From Burkholderia stagnalis (lineage in GTDB: Bacteria > Pseudomonadota > Gammaproteobacteria > Burkholderiales > Burkholderiaceae), in assembly GCF_902830275.1 (NCBI RefSeq), contig NZ_CADESW010000009.1, positions 1 to 64,000 of the forward strand: a stretch of DNA of 64,000 bases, in the 5' to 3' direction. Of the stretch, positions 49,429 through 58,257 are shown piece by piece. The notes below the pieces were generated by a model that had not been told where the DNA came from, made no database searches, and worked only from the letters and a program-made list of their open reading frames with translations. The position numbers and the translations under genes are program-made. Positions within the stretch are counted from its first letter, which is position 1. The number at the start of each line of letters is the position of its first letter.

Positions 49429-51393
49429 ATGACGACTGATATGAGCCCGTTGAACTTTCCGAGTGATCGCCCCGTCGACCTGGCCTGCCTCGGCCGGGTG
49501 GCCGTGGACCTTTATGCGCAGCAGTACGGCAGCCGTCTGGAGGACGCGCGCAGCTTCCAGATGTACCTGGGCGGCTCGTCGGGCAACGTGGCGTTCGGCG
49601 TCGCGCGCCTGGGGCTGAAGACCGCGATGATCTCGCGCGTCGGCGACGAGCAGATGGGCCGCTTCCTGCGCGAGACGCTCGAGCGCGAAGGCTGCGACAC
49701 GAGCCAGCTGCAGACCGACCCCGAGCGCCTGACCGCGCTGGTGCTGCTCGGGCTGAAGGATCGCGACACCTTCCCGCTGCTGTTCGTGCGCGAGAACTGC
49801 GCGGACATGGCCGTGCGCGCCGACGAGATCCGCGAGGATTTCATCGCCGGCTGCCGCGCGCTGGCGATCACCGGCACCCACCTGTCGACGCCCGGCACGC
49901 GCGAGGCGTCGCTCACCGCGCTCGGCTACGCGCGCCGCCACGGCGTCGTGCGCATCCTCGACATCGACTACCGCCCGGTGCTGTGGGGCCTGACCGGGCG
50001 CGGCGCCGGCGAGAACCGCTACGTCGCCGACGAGCAGGTGTCGCGGCAGCTGCAGCAGGTGCTCGGCGAGTTCGACCTGCTGGTCGGCACCGAGGAGGAA
50101 TTCCTGATCGCCGGCGGCGTGCCGCACGACCTGATCGCGTCGCTGCGCGCGGTGCGGCGGGCCAGCGGCGCGGTGCTGGTGGTCAAGCGCGGCGCGCTCG
50201 GCTGCTGCGTGATCGAGGGCGACATCCCCGAGCGCATCGACGACGCGCCGACCTATGCGGGCGAGCGCGTCGAGGTGCTGAACGTGCTCGGCGCCGGCGA
50301 CGCGTTCCTGTCCGGGCTGCTGTCGGGGCTGCTGCGCGGCCGGGGCTGGGCCGAATCGACCCGCATCGCGAACGCGTGCGGCGCGATCGTCGTGTCGCGC
50401 CACGCATGCTCGGCCGCGATGCCGACGCCCGCCGAGCTGGACCACTGGTTCGACGGCAGCCGCAACCCCGTCGTCGACGCGGATCGCGAGCTCGCGCACC
50501 TGCATCGCGTGACGGTCGCGCGCCGCGACTGGAACGACCTGTGCGTGATGGCGTTCGACCACCGCAGCCAGTTCTACGAGCTGTCGGTGCAGGCCGGCGC
50601 CGACGAAGCGCGGATCAAGACGCTCAAGCGGCTGCTGGTGCGCGCCGCCGAGCAGGTCGAGCGCGATCGGGGCATCGAGGGCCATGTCGGCGTGCTGATC
50701 GACGGCGGCGCGTACGGCAGCGACGCGCTCGCGTCCGCGACCGGGCGCGGCTGGTGGGTCGGGCGGCCCGTCGAGCTGCCGGGCTCGCGGCCGCTGCGCT
50801 TCGACGACACGCGCTCGGTCGGCTCCACGCTCACCCACTGGCCGACCGAACAGGTCGTGAAGTGCCTCGTCCACTATCACCCGGACGATCCGGTCGACCT
50901 GCGCGTCGCGCAGGAGCAGCGCGTGCTCGAACTGTGGGAAGCGACCCGCGCGAGCGGCAACGAGCTGCTGCTGGAGATCATTCCGCCGCGCGCGGTCACG
51001 CCGGCCGGCACCGAGGACGACGCGGTGCTGCGCACGGTCGCGCGCTTCTACAACCTCGGCGTGCGGCCCGAATGGTGGAAGCTCGCGCCGATGAGCGCCG
51101 ACGGCTGGACACGGCTCGCGGCGCTCGTCGCCGAGCGCGACCGGCATTGCCGCGGCGCGGTGATCCTCGGGCTGAACCAGCCGCTGCAATACCTGGTCGA
51201 CAGCTTCCGCTTCGCGACCAACCCGATCGTGAAGGGCTTCATGGTGGGCCGCACGCTGTGGGCGGACGCGTCGCTGAAATGGCTCGCCGGCGAGCGCGAT
51301 GACCAGGCGTTCATCGACGAGGTGGCCGGCAATTTCGCGCAGCTGGTCGACGCGTGGCTGGCGCGCCGCGCGCTCGCTCAGCCCGCGGCCTGA
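49429..51393 (+). CDS. iolC: 5-dehydro-2-deoxygluconokinase fused to DUF2090 aldolase-like domain
   Basis: 654 residues. Residues 15-325 are a PfkB kinase (GGSSGNVAFGVARLG near 48-62, catalytic Asp291 in NVLGAGDAFLSG). It phosphorylates 2-deoxy-5-keto-gluconate (DKG). Residues about 345-645 are DUF2090, a class I aldolase-like domain with VMAFDHRSQF at its start and HVGVLIDGGAYG. No separate iolJ is present in the window, so this fused domain is the obvious candidate to cleave DKG phosphate to dihydroxyacetone phosphate and malonate semialdehyde. Two starts are possible (49429, 49441); I keep the upstream one. It is first of the rightward operon. Confidence 0.93.
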   Translation: MTTDMSPLNFPSDRPVDLACLGRVAVDLYAQQYGSRLEDARSFQMYLGGSSGNVAFGVARLGLKTAMISRVGDEQMGRFLRETLEREGCDTSQLQTDPERLTALVLLGLKDRDTFPLLFVRENCADMAVRADEIREDFIAGCRALAITGTHLSTPGTREASLTALGYARRHGVVRILDIDYRPVLWGLTGRGAGENRYVADEQVSRQLQQVLGEFDLLVGTEEEFLIAGGVPHDLIASLRAVRRASGAVLVVKRGALGCCVIEGDIPERIDDAPTYAGERVEVLNVLGAGDAFLSGLLSGLLRGRGWAESTRIANACGAIVVSRHACSAAMPTPAELDHWFDGSRNPVVDADRELAHLHRVTVARRDWNDLCVMAFDHRSQFYELSVQAGADEARIKTLKRLLVRAAEQVERDRGIEGHVGVLIDGGAYGSDALASATGRGWWVGRPVELPGSRPLRFDDTRSVGSTLTHWPTEQVVKCLVHYHPDDPVDLRVAQEQRVLELWEATRASGNELLLEIIPPRAVTPAGTEDDAVLRTVARFYNLGVRPEWWKLAPMSADGWTRLAALVAERDRHCRGAVILGLNQPLQYLVDSFRFATNPIVKGFMVGRTLWADASLKWLAGERDDQAFIDEVAGNFAQLVDAWLARRALAQPAA

Positions 51394-51442
51394 GCCCCCG
51401 CGCCGGCACGCCGGCACGATTAACGAGAACGAACGACAGACG

Positions 51443-53326
51443 ATGACGACAACCGTGAGACTGACCGTCAGCCAGGCGCTGGTGCGCTACCTGGCCGCGC
51501 TGCGGGCCGAAGTGATCCAGCCCGACGGCCGCACCGAGATCCTGCCGTATTGCGGCGGGGTATTCGCGATCTTCGGGCACGGCAACGTGGCCGGGCTCGG
51601 CGAGGCGCTGCACGCCGAGCGGGACCGGCTGCCGACCTACCGCGCGCACAACGAGCAAGGGATGGCGAACGCGGCGGTCGCGTTCGCGAAAACGCACTTC
51701 CGCCAGCGGATGATGGCCGTGACCTCGAGCATCGGCCCCGGCGCGACCAACATGCTGACCTCGGCGGCGCTCGCGCACGTCGCGCGGCTGCCGCTGCTGC
51801 TGCTGCCGGGCGACGTGTTCGTGTCGCGCCAGCCCGACCCCGTGCTGCAGCAGGTCGAGAGCTTCGAGCAGGGCGACGTCAGCGCGAACGACTGCTTCCG
51901 CCCGGTGACCCGCTACTTCGACCGGATCACGTCGCCCGAGCAGCTGCTGGTGGCGCTGCCGCGCGCGATCCAGGTGCTGACCGACCCGGCGCAATGCGGG
52001 CCCGTGTGCCTCGCGCTGCCGCAGGACGTGCAGACCTTCGCATACGACTGGCCGGAAGATTTCTTCGCGCCGCTGCTGATCCGGATGCGCCGCCAGCCGG
52101 CCGACGCCGTCGAGCTGGCCGACGCGATCGACCTGCTGAAATCCGCGAACAAGCCGCTGATCGTCGCCGGCGGCGGCGTGCTCTACAGCCAGGCGTGGGA
52201 TGCGCTGCGCGCGTTTGCCGACGCGCATGGCGTGCCGGTCGCCGAATCGCAGGCCGGCAAGGGCAGCCTCGCGTGGGACCACCCGCTGAACCTCGGCGCG
52301 ATCGGCGTGACGGGCTCGCCCGCCGCGAACCGCGCGGCCGCGCAATGCGACGTGGTGCTGGCGGTCGGCACCCGGCTGCAGGACTTCACGACCGGCTCGC
52401 ACGCGCTGTTCGGCCATGCGCAGCTGCTGAGCCTGAACGTGCAGCCGTTCGATGCGGGCAAGAAGCGCGGCCGGCAGCTCGTCGCGGACGCCCGCACCGG
52501 GCTCGGCCAGGTGTCCGCCGCGCTGGCCGGCTGGCAGGCCGACCCGGCGTGGACGGCCGGCTGCCGCGACCAGGCCGCCGCGTGGGTCGCGCGCGTGACC
52601 GAGCTGACCGCAAACGTGCCGCAGGACACGCTGCCGTACGACGCCGAGGTCATCGGCGCGGTGCGCGAATCGGCCGCCGACGCGGGCCGCGACAGCGCGC
52701 GCGACGATCTCGTCGTGTGCGCGGCCGGCACGCTGCCGGCCGAGCTGCACAAGCTGTGGCGCAGCGGCGTGCCGGGCAACTACCACATGGACTACGCGTA
52801 TTCGTGCATGGGCTACGAGGTCGCGGGCGGCCTCGGCGCGAAGCTCGCGCGGCCGGAGCGCGAAGTGATCGTGATCGTCGGCGACGGCTCGTACATGATG
52901 CTCAACGCCGAGCTCGCAACGTCTGTGATGCTCGGCCGCAAGATCATCGTCGTGATCCTCGACAACCGCGGCTACGGCTGCATCGAGCGGCTGCAGCTCA
53001 AGTGCGGCGGCGCGAGCTTCAACAACATGCTCGACGACTGCGTGCCGGAAGGCGGCGCGCGCTCGACGATCGATTTCGCGATGCATGCGCGCGCGCTCGG
53101 CGCCGACGCCGTGCACGTGCGCGACGTCGCCGAACTGCGCCGCGAGATGCGCCGCGCGCGCGCGGCCACGATCAGCCAGGTGCTCGTGATCGACACGACC
53201 CATCACCGCACGACCGACGACGGCGGCGCATGGTGGGAGGTGGCCGTGCCGCAGGTCTCCGCCCGCCCCGACGTCGAACGCGCGCATCGCGCGTATCTCG
53301 ACGCGAAAACCCGACAGCGGCGCTGA
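51443..53326 (+). CDS. iolD: 3D-(3,5/4)-trihydroxycyclohexane-1,2-dione hydrolase
   Basis: 627 residues, a thiamine-diphosphate enzyme. The catalytic glutamate is in YRAHNEQGMANAAVAF near residue 70. The ThDP motif begins VGDGSYMMLNAELATSV and ends near ILDNRGYG (about 475-515). It opens the six-membered ring of the dione to 5-deoxy-glucuronate. It begins 49 bases after iolC. The start MTTTVRLTVSQALV follows the family; the ribosome site is weak. Typical length for IolD is about 620-640. Confidence 0.95.
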   Translation: MTTTVRLTVSQALVRYLAALRAEVIQPDGRTEILPYCGGVFAIFGHGNVAGLGEALHAERDRLPTYRAHNEQGMANAAVAFAKTHFRQRMMAVTSSIGPGATNMLTSAALAHVARLPLLLLPGDVFVSRQPDPVLQQVESFEQGDVSANDCFRPVTRYFDRITSPEQLLVALPRAIQVLTDPAQCGPVCLALPQDVQTFAYDWPEDFFAPLLIRMRRQPADAVELADAIDLLKSANKPLIVAGGGVLYSQAWDALRAFADAHGVPVAESQAGKGSLAWDHPLNLGAIGVTGSPAANRAAAQCDVVLAVGTRLQDFTTGSHALFGHAQLLSLNVQPFDAGKKRGRQLVADARTGLGQVSAALAGWQADPAWTAGCRDQAAAWVARVTELTANVPQDTLPYDAEVIGAVRESAADAGRDSARDDLVVCAAGTLPAELHKLWRSGVPGNYHMDYAYSCMGYEVAGGLGAKLARPEREVIVIVGDGSYMMLNAELATSVMLGRKIIVVILDNRGYGCIERLQLKCGGASFNNMLDDCVPEGGARSTIDFAMHARALGADAVHVRDVAELRREMRRARAATISQVLVIDTTHHRTTDDGGAWWEVAVPQVSARPDVERAHRAYLDAKTRQRR

Positions 53327-53382
53327 CGCGCAGCCTCCGTGCGCCTCGCGCGCCCTCACCCGAACACCCAAGGAAGCCCCCC

Positions 53383-54312
53383 ATGAGCTGGAACGTACGC
53401 ATCGGCATCAATCCCCTGTCGTGGATGAACGACGACCTGCCGTCGCTCGGCGGCGAGACGCCGCTCGAAACGGCGCTGAAGGAAGGCGCGGAGATCGGCT
53501 ATGCCGGCTTCGAGCTCGGCAACAAGTTTCCGAAGACGGGCCCCGCGCTGAAGGCGAAGCTGGCCGAGTACGGCCTCGTGTGCGTGTCCGGCTGGTACTC
53601 GGGCTTTCTCGCCGAAGTGCCGGCCGGCATGAGCGACGCGGACGCGGTGGCCGCCGAGATCGAGCGCTGCCACGCGCACCTCGCCAAGCTGCAGTACAAC
53701 GACGTGAAGGTGGTGGTCTACGGCGAGTGCGCGGGCACGATCCAGGGCAACATCGACACGCCGGTCGCGAAGCGGCCGCGCTTCGTCGACGACGCCGCAT
53801 GGCGGCGCTACGCCGAGCGGCTGAACGCGTTCGGCGCGCACCTCGTCGCCACCTACGGCATCAAGCTCGCGTATCACCACCACATGGGCGCGTACGTCGA
53901 ATCGCCCGACGACGTCGACCGCCTGATGGCGCTCACCGATCCGGCGAAGGTGTTCCTGCTGTTCGACACCGGGCATGCATACTTCGGCGGCGCGTCCGAC
54001 CCGGTCGCGCTGCTGAAGAAGCACGTCGCGCGCGTCGTCCACGTGCATTGCAAGGACGTGCGGGCGCAGGTGGTCACGCAGGCGCGCAACGACGGCTGGA
54101 GCTTCCTGAACGGCGTGATCAACGGCACCTTCACCGTGCCGGGCGACGGCGCGCTCGACTATGAAGCGACGCTGCGCACGCTGCGCGACGCCGGCTACGA
54201 AGGCTGGCTGGTGGTCGAGGCCGAGCAGGATCCCGCCGTCGCGCCGAGCTACCAGTACGCGAAGAAGGGCTACGACACGCTGCGCGCGATCGTCGACCGG
54301 CTGAGCGCCTGA
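53383..54312 (+). CDS. iolE: myo-Inosose-2 dehydratase
   Basis: 309 residues, TIM barrel. Metal and substrate ligands are apparent in AYHHHMGAYVESPDDVD, LLFDTGHAYFGGASDP and VVHVHCKDVRAQVV. It opens RIGINPLSWMNDDLPSLGG, diagnostic of IolE. It converts scyllo-inosose to the dione used by IolD. AAGGAAG is eight bases before ATG. The spacing of 56 bases from iolD and 32 to iolB fits one message. Confidence 0.95.
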   Translation: MSWNVRIGINPLSWMNDDLPSLGGETPLETALKEGAEIGYAGFELGNKFPKTGPALKAKLAEYGLVCVSGWYSGFLAEVPAGMSDADAVAAEIERCHAHLAKLQYNDVKVVVYGECAGTIQGNIDTPVAKRPRFVDDAAWRRYAERLNAFGAHLVATYGIKLAYHHHMGAYVESPDDVDRLMALTDPAKVFLLFDTGHAYFGGASDPVALLKKHVARVVHVHCKDVRAQVVTQARNDGWSFLNGVINGTFTVPGDGALDYEATLRTLRDAGYEGWLVVEAEQDPAVAPSYQYAKKGYDTLRAIVDRLSA

Positions 54313-54344
54313 GCCCCCTGTCACCGATTTGCGGAGCCGCTTCC

Positions 54345-55163
54345 ATGACGATCTCTCCCCTGCTGGTCAAGGCATCGCCCGACCGGGAAATCTGCAACGT
54401 CACGCCTGAATCGGCCGGCTGGAAACACGTCGGCTTTCGCGTGCTGCGCCTGAAGGCCGGCGAGCACGAGACCGTCGACACCGGCACGCGCGAGCTGTGC
54501 GTGGTCGTGCTGACCGGCACGGTGCGCGCGGAAACCGGCGGTGCGACCTACGACGGCCTCGGCAAGCGCGACAGCGTGTTCGAGGACGTGTCGCCGGACG
54601 CGCTGTACGTGCCGGGCGGCCACACCGTAACCGTCACCGCGACGCGCGACGCCGAAATCGCGCTGTGCACCGCGCCGTACGTGAGCGGCGACAAGGCGGT
54701 GCATCGGCTCGACGGCGAGCGCATGCGGCGGATGGTGCGCGGCAAGGGCACCAACACGCGCTACGTGTGCGACATCCTGATGGGCGACAACCCGGCGGCC
54801 GACCGGCTGCTCGTGGTCGAGGTGATCACGCCGGCCAGCCATTCGAGCAGCTATCCGCCGCACAAGCACGACCGCGACGCGGCGCCGGAGGAAACCGTGC
54901 TCGAGGAAACCTACTATCACCGGATCGACCCGCCGCAGGGTTTCGCGTTCCAGCGCGTGTACACCGACGACCGCAGCCTCGACGAGGCGTGCGTGGTCGA
55001 GAACCACGACGTCGTGATGGTGCCGCGCGGCTATCACCCGGTGGTCGCGCCGCACGGCTACAACCTGTACTACCTGAACGTGATGGCCGGGCCGAGCCGC
55101 GCATGGGCGTTCAAGAACGACCCGGCGCACGAGTGGATGCTCGAGCCGCCGGCGGGCGGCTGA
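54345..55163 (+). CDS. iolB: 5-deoxy-glucuronate isomerase
   Basis: 272 residues, a double cupin. Metal-binding residues lie in SSYPPHKHDRDAAPEE, ETYYHRIDPPQG and VPRGYHPVVAPHGYNLYYLN, followed by the diagnostic AGPSRAWAFKNDPAHEWM. It isomerises 5-deoxy-D-glucuronate to 2-deoxy-5-keto-D-gluconate, the IolC substrate. GGAG lies eight bases before ATG. It completes the set iolG-E-D-B-C(J) within this locus. Confidence 0.95.
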   Translation: MTISPLLVKASPDREICNVTPESAGWKHVGFRVLRLKAGEHETVDTGTRELCVVVLTGTVRAETGGATYDGLGKRDSVFEDVSPDALYVPGGHTVTVTATRDAEIALCTAPYVSGDKAVHRLDGERMRRMVRGKGTNTRYVCDILMGDNPAADRLLVVEVITPASHSSSYPPHKHDRDAAPEETVLEETYYHRIDPPQGFAFQRVYTDDRSLDEACVVENHDVVMVPRGYHPVVAPHGYNLYYLNVMAGPSRAWAFKNDPAHEWMLEPPAGG

Positions 55164-55242
55164 GCCCGCGCGGCCGTCGGCGCATGGCGCGCACGGCGGC
55201 CGGCGGGCGGGCAGACGCGACATGCCGCGACAGGAGGCAACG

Positions 55243-55734
55243 ATGAGGCCATTCTTCCGCATCGAGGACGAGACATTCGAGCAGCAGGCGTCAAGCACGA
55301 TGCTGCCGAGCTTCAACGCCGACGCCGCGCGCCGGCTCGGCGACATCGCCGTCAACCTTGCATCGCGCCGCGGGCTGCCGATCGCGGTGAGCGTGGTGTC
55401 CGCACGCGGGCCGCTGTTTTATTGCGCGCTCGACGGCAGCGGCGCGGAGGATTGCGAAGCGATCCGCCGCCGGCAGAACACGGTGTTGCGGTTCGGCAAG
55501 AGCTCGCTCGAAGTCGGCGCGAGCTTCGCGCGTTCGGGCCGCTCGCTGCACACCGAGGGGCTGTCCGGCGACGACTATGCGCTGGACGGCGGCGGCGTGC
55601 CGCTGTGCGTCGCGCATGCGGGGCTCGTCGGCGCGATGACGATCGCGGGGCTCGATTCGGTCCGCAACCACGCGCTCGCCGTCGAGAGCCTGCGCTGGTA
55701 CGTCGGCGCGGCCGGCATGCTGCGGATCGCGTAG
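55243..55734 (+). CDS. UPF0303 (heme-degrading-domain-like) protein
   Basis: 163 residues. The pattern ADAARRLGDIAVNLASRRGL, FYCALDGSGAEDCEAIRRRQ and NTVLRFGKSSLEVGASF matches UPF0303, related to the HbpS/GlcG fold; a glycine-rich hinge LDGGGVPLCV follows. AGGAGG precedes the ATG by six bases. It begins 79 bases after iolB on the same strand and is the last gene before a convergent SDR, so it may be transcribed with the iol operon. No defined biochemical activity. A link to inositol metabolism is guessed only from position. Confidence 0.75.
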   Translation: MRPFFRIEDETFEQQASSTMLPSFNADAARRLGDIAVNLASRRGLPIAVSVVSARGPLFYCALDGSGAEDCEAIRRRQNTVLRFGKSSLEVGASFARSGRSLHTEGLSGDDYALDGGGVPLCVAHAGLVGAMTIAGLDSVRNHALAVESLRWYVGAAGMLRIA

Positions 55735-55804
55735 CCGCCGCCGGTCGGCGCCTTCACCTGGCGTGCTGCGCGCCGGCTCGACGGCGGGCCGGCACGCCTT
55801 TCGC

Positions 55805-56551
55805 TCAGTGCAGGCCGCCGCTCGCCACGATGCGCTCGCCGGTCAGCCAGCGCGCATCGTCCGACGCGAGAAACACCGCGATCGAGGCGATGTCGTCCGG
55901 TTGCCCGAGGCGGCCCAGCGGCGTCTGGGCGCGCACCTGCGTTTCGAGGTCGGAGCCGATGATCCCCGCGCTGTGCGTGCCTTCGGTCACCACCATGCCC
56001 GGATTGATCGCGTTCACGCGAATCTTGCGCGGGCCGAGTTCGAGCGAGAGCACGCCGGTGATGGCGTCCACGGCGCCCTTCGTGCCGCTGTACACCGCGC
56101 TGGCCGGCGGCGTGATGCTGGTCACCACCGAGCTGATGTTGATGATGCTCGCGCCTTCGCCGAGGTGCTTCACGGCCGCCTGCGTCGTCAGCAGCAGCCC
56201 GAGCACGTTCGTGTCGAACTGCTTGCGGAAATGTTCCTCGGTGATCGCTTCGATCGGCGCGAATTCGTACACGCCGGAATTGTTGACGAGGACGTCGAGA
56301 CGGCCATAGGTCTCGATCGCCGTGTCGATAATGCGCTGCGCGTCGGCCGCCTTCGTCACGTCGCCGCCGACAGCGATCGCCTTGCCGTCGGCCGCCGTGA
56401 TCGCGCTCACGACCGCATCGGCGCCGGCCTTGCTGCTCGCATAGTTGACGACGACCGACGCCCCTTCGGCGGCGAGCGCCTTGGCAATCGCGGCCCCGAT
56501 GCCCTTGGAGCCGCCCGTCACGATCGCTACCTTGCCCGAAAGCTTGCTCAT
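55805..56551 (-). CDS. Short-chain dehydrogenase/reductase (FabG-like)
   Basis: 248 residues, classical SDR. TGGSKGIGAAIAKALAAEG is the NAD(P) loop, NNSGVYEF a NNAG variant, and the catalytic triad is in ISSVVTS and YSGTKGAVD (Ser, Tyr, Lys). It reduces or oxidises a keto/hydroxyl group; substrate unknown. A good ribosome site GAGGA lies before ATG. It is convergent with the UPF0303 gene. The 252 bases before it hold no convincing gene, with TAGATT at 56630-56635 on the minus strand as a weak -10. Confidence 0.88.
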   Translation of the reverse strand: MSKLSGKVAIVTGGSKGIGAAIAKALAAEGASVVVNYASSKAGADAVVSAITAADGKAIAVGGDVTKAADAQRIIDTAIETYGRLDVLVNNSGVYEFAPIEAITEEHFRKQFDTNVLGLLLTTQAAVKHLGEGASIINISSVVTSITPPASAVYSGTKGAVDAITGVLSLELGPRKIRVNAINPGMVVTEGTHSAGIIGSDLETQVRAQTPLGRLGQPDDIASIAVFLASDDARWLTGERIVASGGLH

Positions 56552-56803
56552 GATTTCTATCCTCAGTCTGATGTCTTACCCATGGTCGGACCGGCTGTCG
56601 ATGCGAAGCAGGCAGCCGGCGATGGTGCAAATCTAGGCGCTTTGTCGGCGGCGATAAAGCGGCTTGCGACGAATTGAGTTGCGGGACCGGCCGAACAATC
56701 GATCAAGAAGCGCATCCGGTGCCCGACCCCGACGCGGTGGCGGCCGGAAACACGCGATAGCGGCACCAGCGGCACGAGGCGGTGAAGAATACGCCCGCCG
56801 CCG

Positions 56804-57508
56804 TCACCCCGCGCTCAGCCACGTATCGGCGACCTCCCCGCCGATCCCGTCGAGCGCGCCGTCGTACACGATCCTGCCCCGCCCCATCACCGCGACCCGC
56901 CCGGTCAGCCGCGGCGCGAGCTGCAGCCGCTGCTCGATCAGCACGATCGCGACGCCGTCCGCCTGCAGCGCCGCGAGACACGCGCCGACCTCGTCGACCG
57001 CGAGCGGCGCGAGCCCTTCCGCGGGCTCGTCGACGATCAGCATGCGCGGCTCGCCCGCCAGCGCGCGCACCAGCGCGAGCACCTGCTGCTCGCCGCCCGA
57101 CAGCCGCCCCGCCTTCACGTCCGCACGCGCGGCGAGCATCGGGAAGCGCGCGAACAGCCGGTCGAGCGCCGCGCCGGCCCGCGCGCCGCCCGCATCGCGC
57201 AGGCCGAGACGCAGGTTGTCGCGCACGCTCAGCAGCGCAAACACGTCGCGGCTCTCGGCCACGTACGCGACGCCGCGCCGCGCGATCTCGAAGGTGCGCG
57301 CGCCCGCGCATTCGACGCCCGCGATCCGCACCGAGCCAGCCGTGCGCACGAGCCCCATCACCGCCTTCGCGAGCGTCGAGCGCCCCGCGCCGTTGCGGCC
57401 GATCAGCGCGAGCGTTTCGCCCGGCGCGAGCGCGAGCTCGACCCCGTCGAGCACGGGCTGCATCCCGTACCACGCGCGCAGGCCGCGGATCTCGAGCAGC
57501 GCGCTCAT
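56804..57508 (-). CDS. livF: Branched-chain amino acid-type ABC transporter ATP-binding protein LivF
   Basis: 234 residues. Walker A GRNGAGRST (an unusual arginine where lysine is usual: GAGRST instead of GAGKST), signature LSGGEQQVLALVRAL and Walker B MLIVDEPAEGLAP are visible. The LivF-type end TWLSAG is present. The Lys-to-Arg change in the P loop would normally impair nucleotide hydrolysis, so the subunit may be degenerate or the partner LivG may supply the activity. The ATG overlaps the livG stop by four bases. Confidence 0.85.
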   Translation of the reverse strand: MSALLEIRGLRAWYGMQPVLDGVELALAPGETLALIGRNGAGRSTLAKAVMGLVRTAGSVRIAGVECAGARTFEIARRGVAYVAESRDVFALLSVRDNLRLGLRDAGGARAGAALDRLFARFPMLAARADVKAGRLSGGEQQVLALVRALAGEPRMLIVDEPAEGLAPLAVDEVGACLAALQADGVAIVLIEQRLQLAPRLTGRVAVMGRGRIVYDGALDGIGGEVADTWLSAG

Positions 57509-58257
57509 GCGCAGCCCTCGCCGAGATAGGCCGCGCGCACCGCCGGATCGGCGCGGATCGCCTCCGGCGCGCCGGTCGCGATCACAGCGCCGCGCACGAG
57601 CACCGTGATCCGCTCCGCGAAGCCGAACACCGCATCCATGTCGTGCTCGATCATCAGCACCGTGCGGCCCTGCGTGGTCGTGCGGATCAGCTCGACCATC
57701 CGCGCGGCCTGTGCGCGGCTCATGCCGGCGGTCGGCTCGTCGAGCAGCAGCGTGCGCGCGCCGCTCGCGAGCGCGATGCCGAGATCGAGCGCGCGCTGCT
57801 CCGCGTAGCCGAGCGCGGCGGCCGGCGTGTCGCGGTACGCGTCGAGGCCCACCTCGCGCAGCACCTGCGCGGCCGCGCGGTCGACCGACGCGGATTCGCG
57901 CAGCCGGTTCCACCAGCGCCGCCGCTCCGCTGGCGCATGCAGCGCCGCGCAGCGCAGGTTGTCGAAGACGGTAAGGCGCGCGAACGCGCTCGTCTGCTGG
58001 AAGCTGCGGCCGACGCCGAGCCGGCTCGCGGCAACGGGCCCGCGCCCGCGCAGGTCGACGCCATGCAGCACGACGCGCCCGCGCGCCGGCCGCACGGCGC
58101 CCGCGATCACGTCGAACAGCGTCGACTTGCCCGCGCCGTTCGGCCCGATCAGCGCATGGCGCTCGCCGGCCGCGACGCACAGCTCGACGCCGTCGAGCAC
58201 CGTCTGCGCGCCGAAGCGCTGCGTGATGCCGTGCAAGGCGACTGCGTTGCCGTTCAT
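57505..58257 (-). CDS. livG: ABC transporter ATP-binding protein LivG
   Basis: 250 residues. Walker A GPNGAGKST is intact, unlike LivF. Signature region LGYAEQRALDLGIALAS replaces the usual LSYGEQR (A for G), and Walker B LLLDEPTAGMS is normal. The end EAIRADPAVRAAYLGEGCA is characteristic of LivG. It pairs with LivF to drive LivH/LivM import. Its ATG overlaps the livM stop (ATGA). Confidence 0.9.
   Translation of the reverse strand: MNGNAVALHGITQRFGAQTVLDGVELCVAAGERHALIGPNGAGKSTLFDVIAGAVRPARGRVVLHGVDLRGRGPVAASRLGVGRSFQQTSAFARLTVFDNLRCAALHAPAERRRWWNRLRESASVDRAAAQVLREVGLDAYRDTPAAALGYAEQRALDLGIALASGARTLLLDEPTAGMSRAQAARMVELIRTTTQGRTVLMIEHDMDAVFGFAERITVLVRGAVIATGAPEAIRADPAVRAAYLGEGCA

Noticed and set aside
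56563..56775. A 70-residue open frame on the minus strand before the SDR
   Set aside because: No ribosome site, no ATG start, and no recognisable composition or motif.
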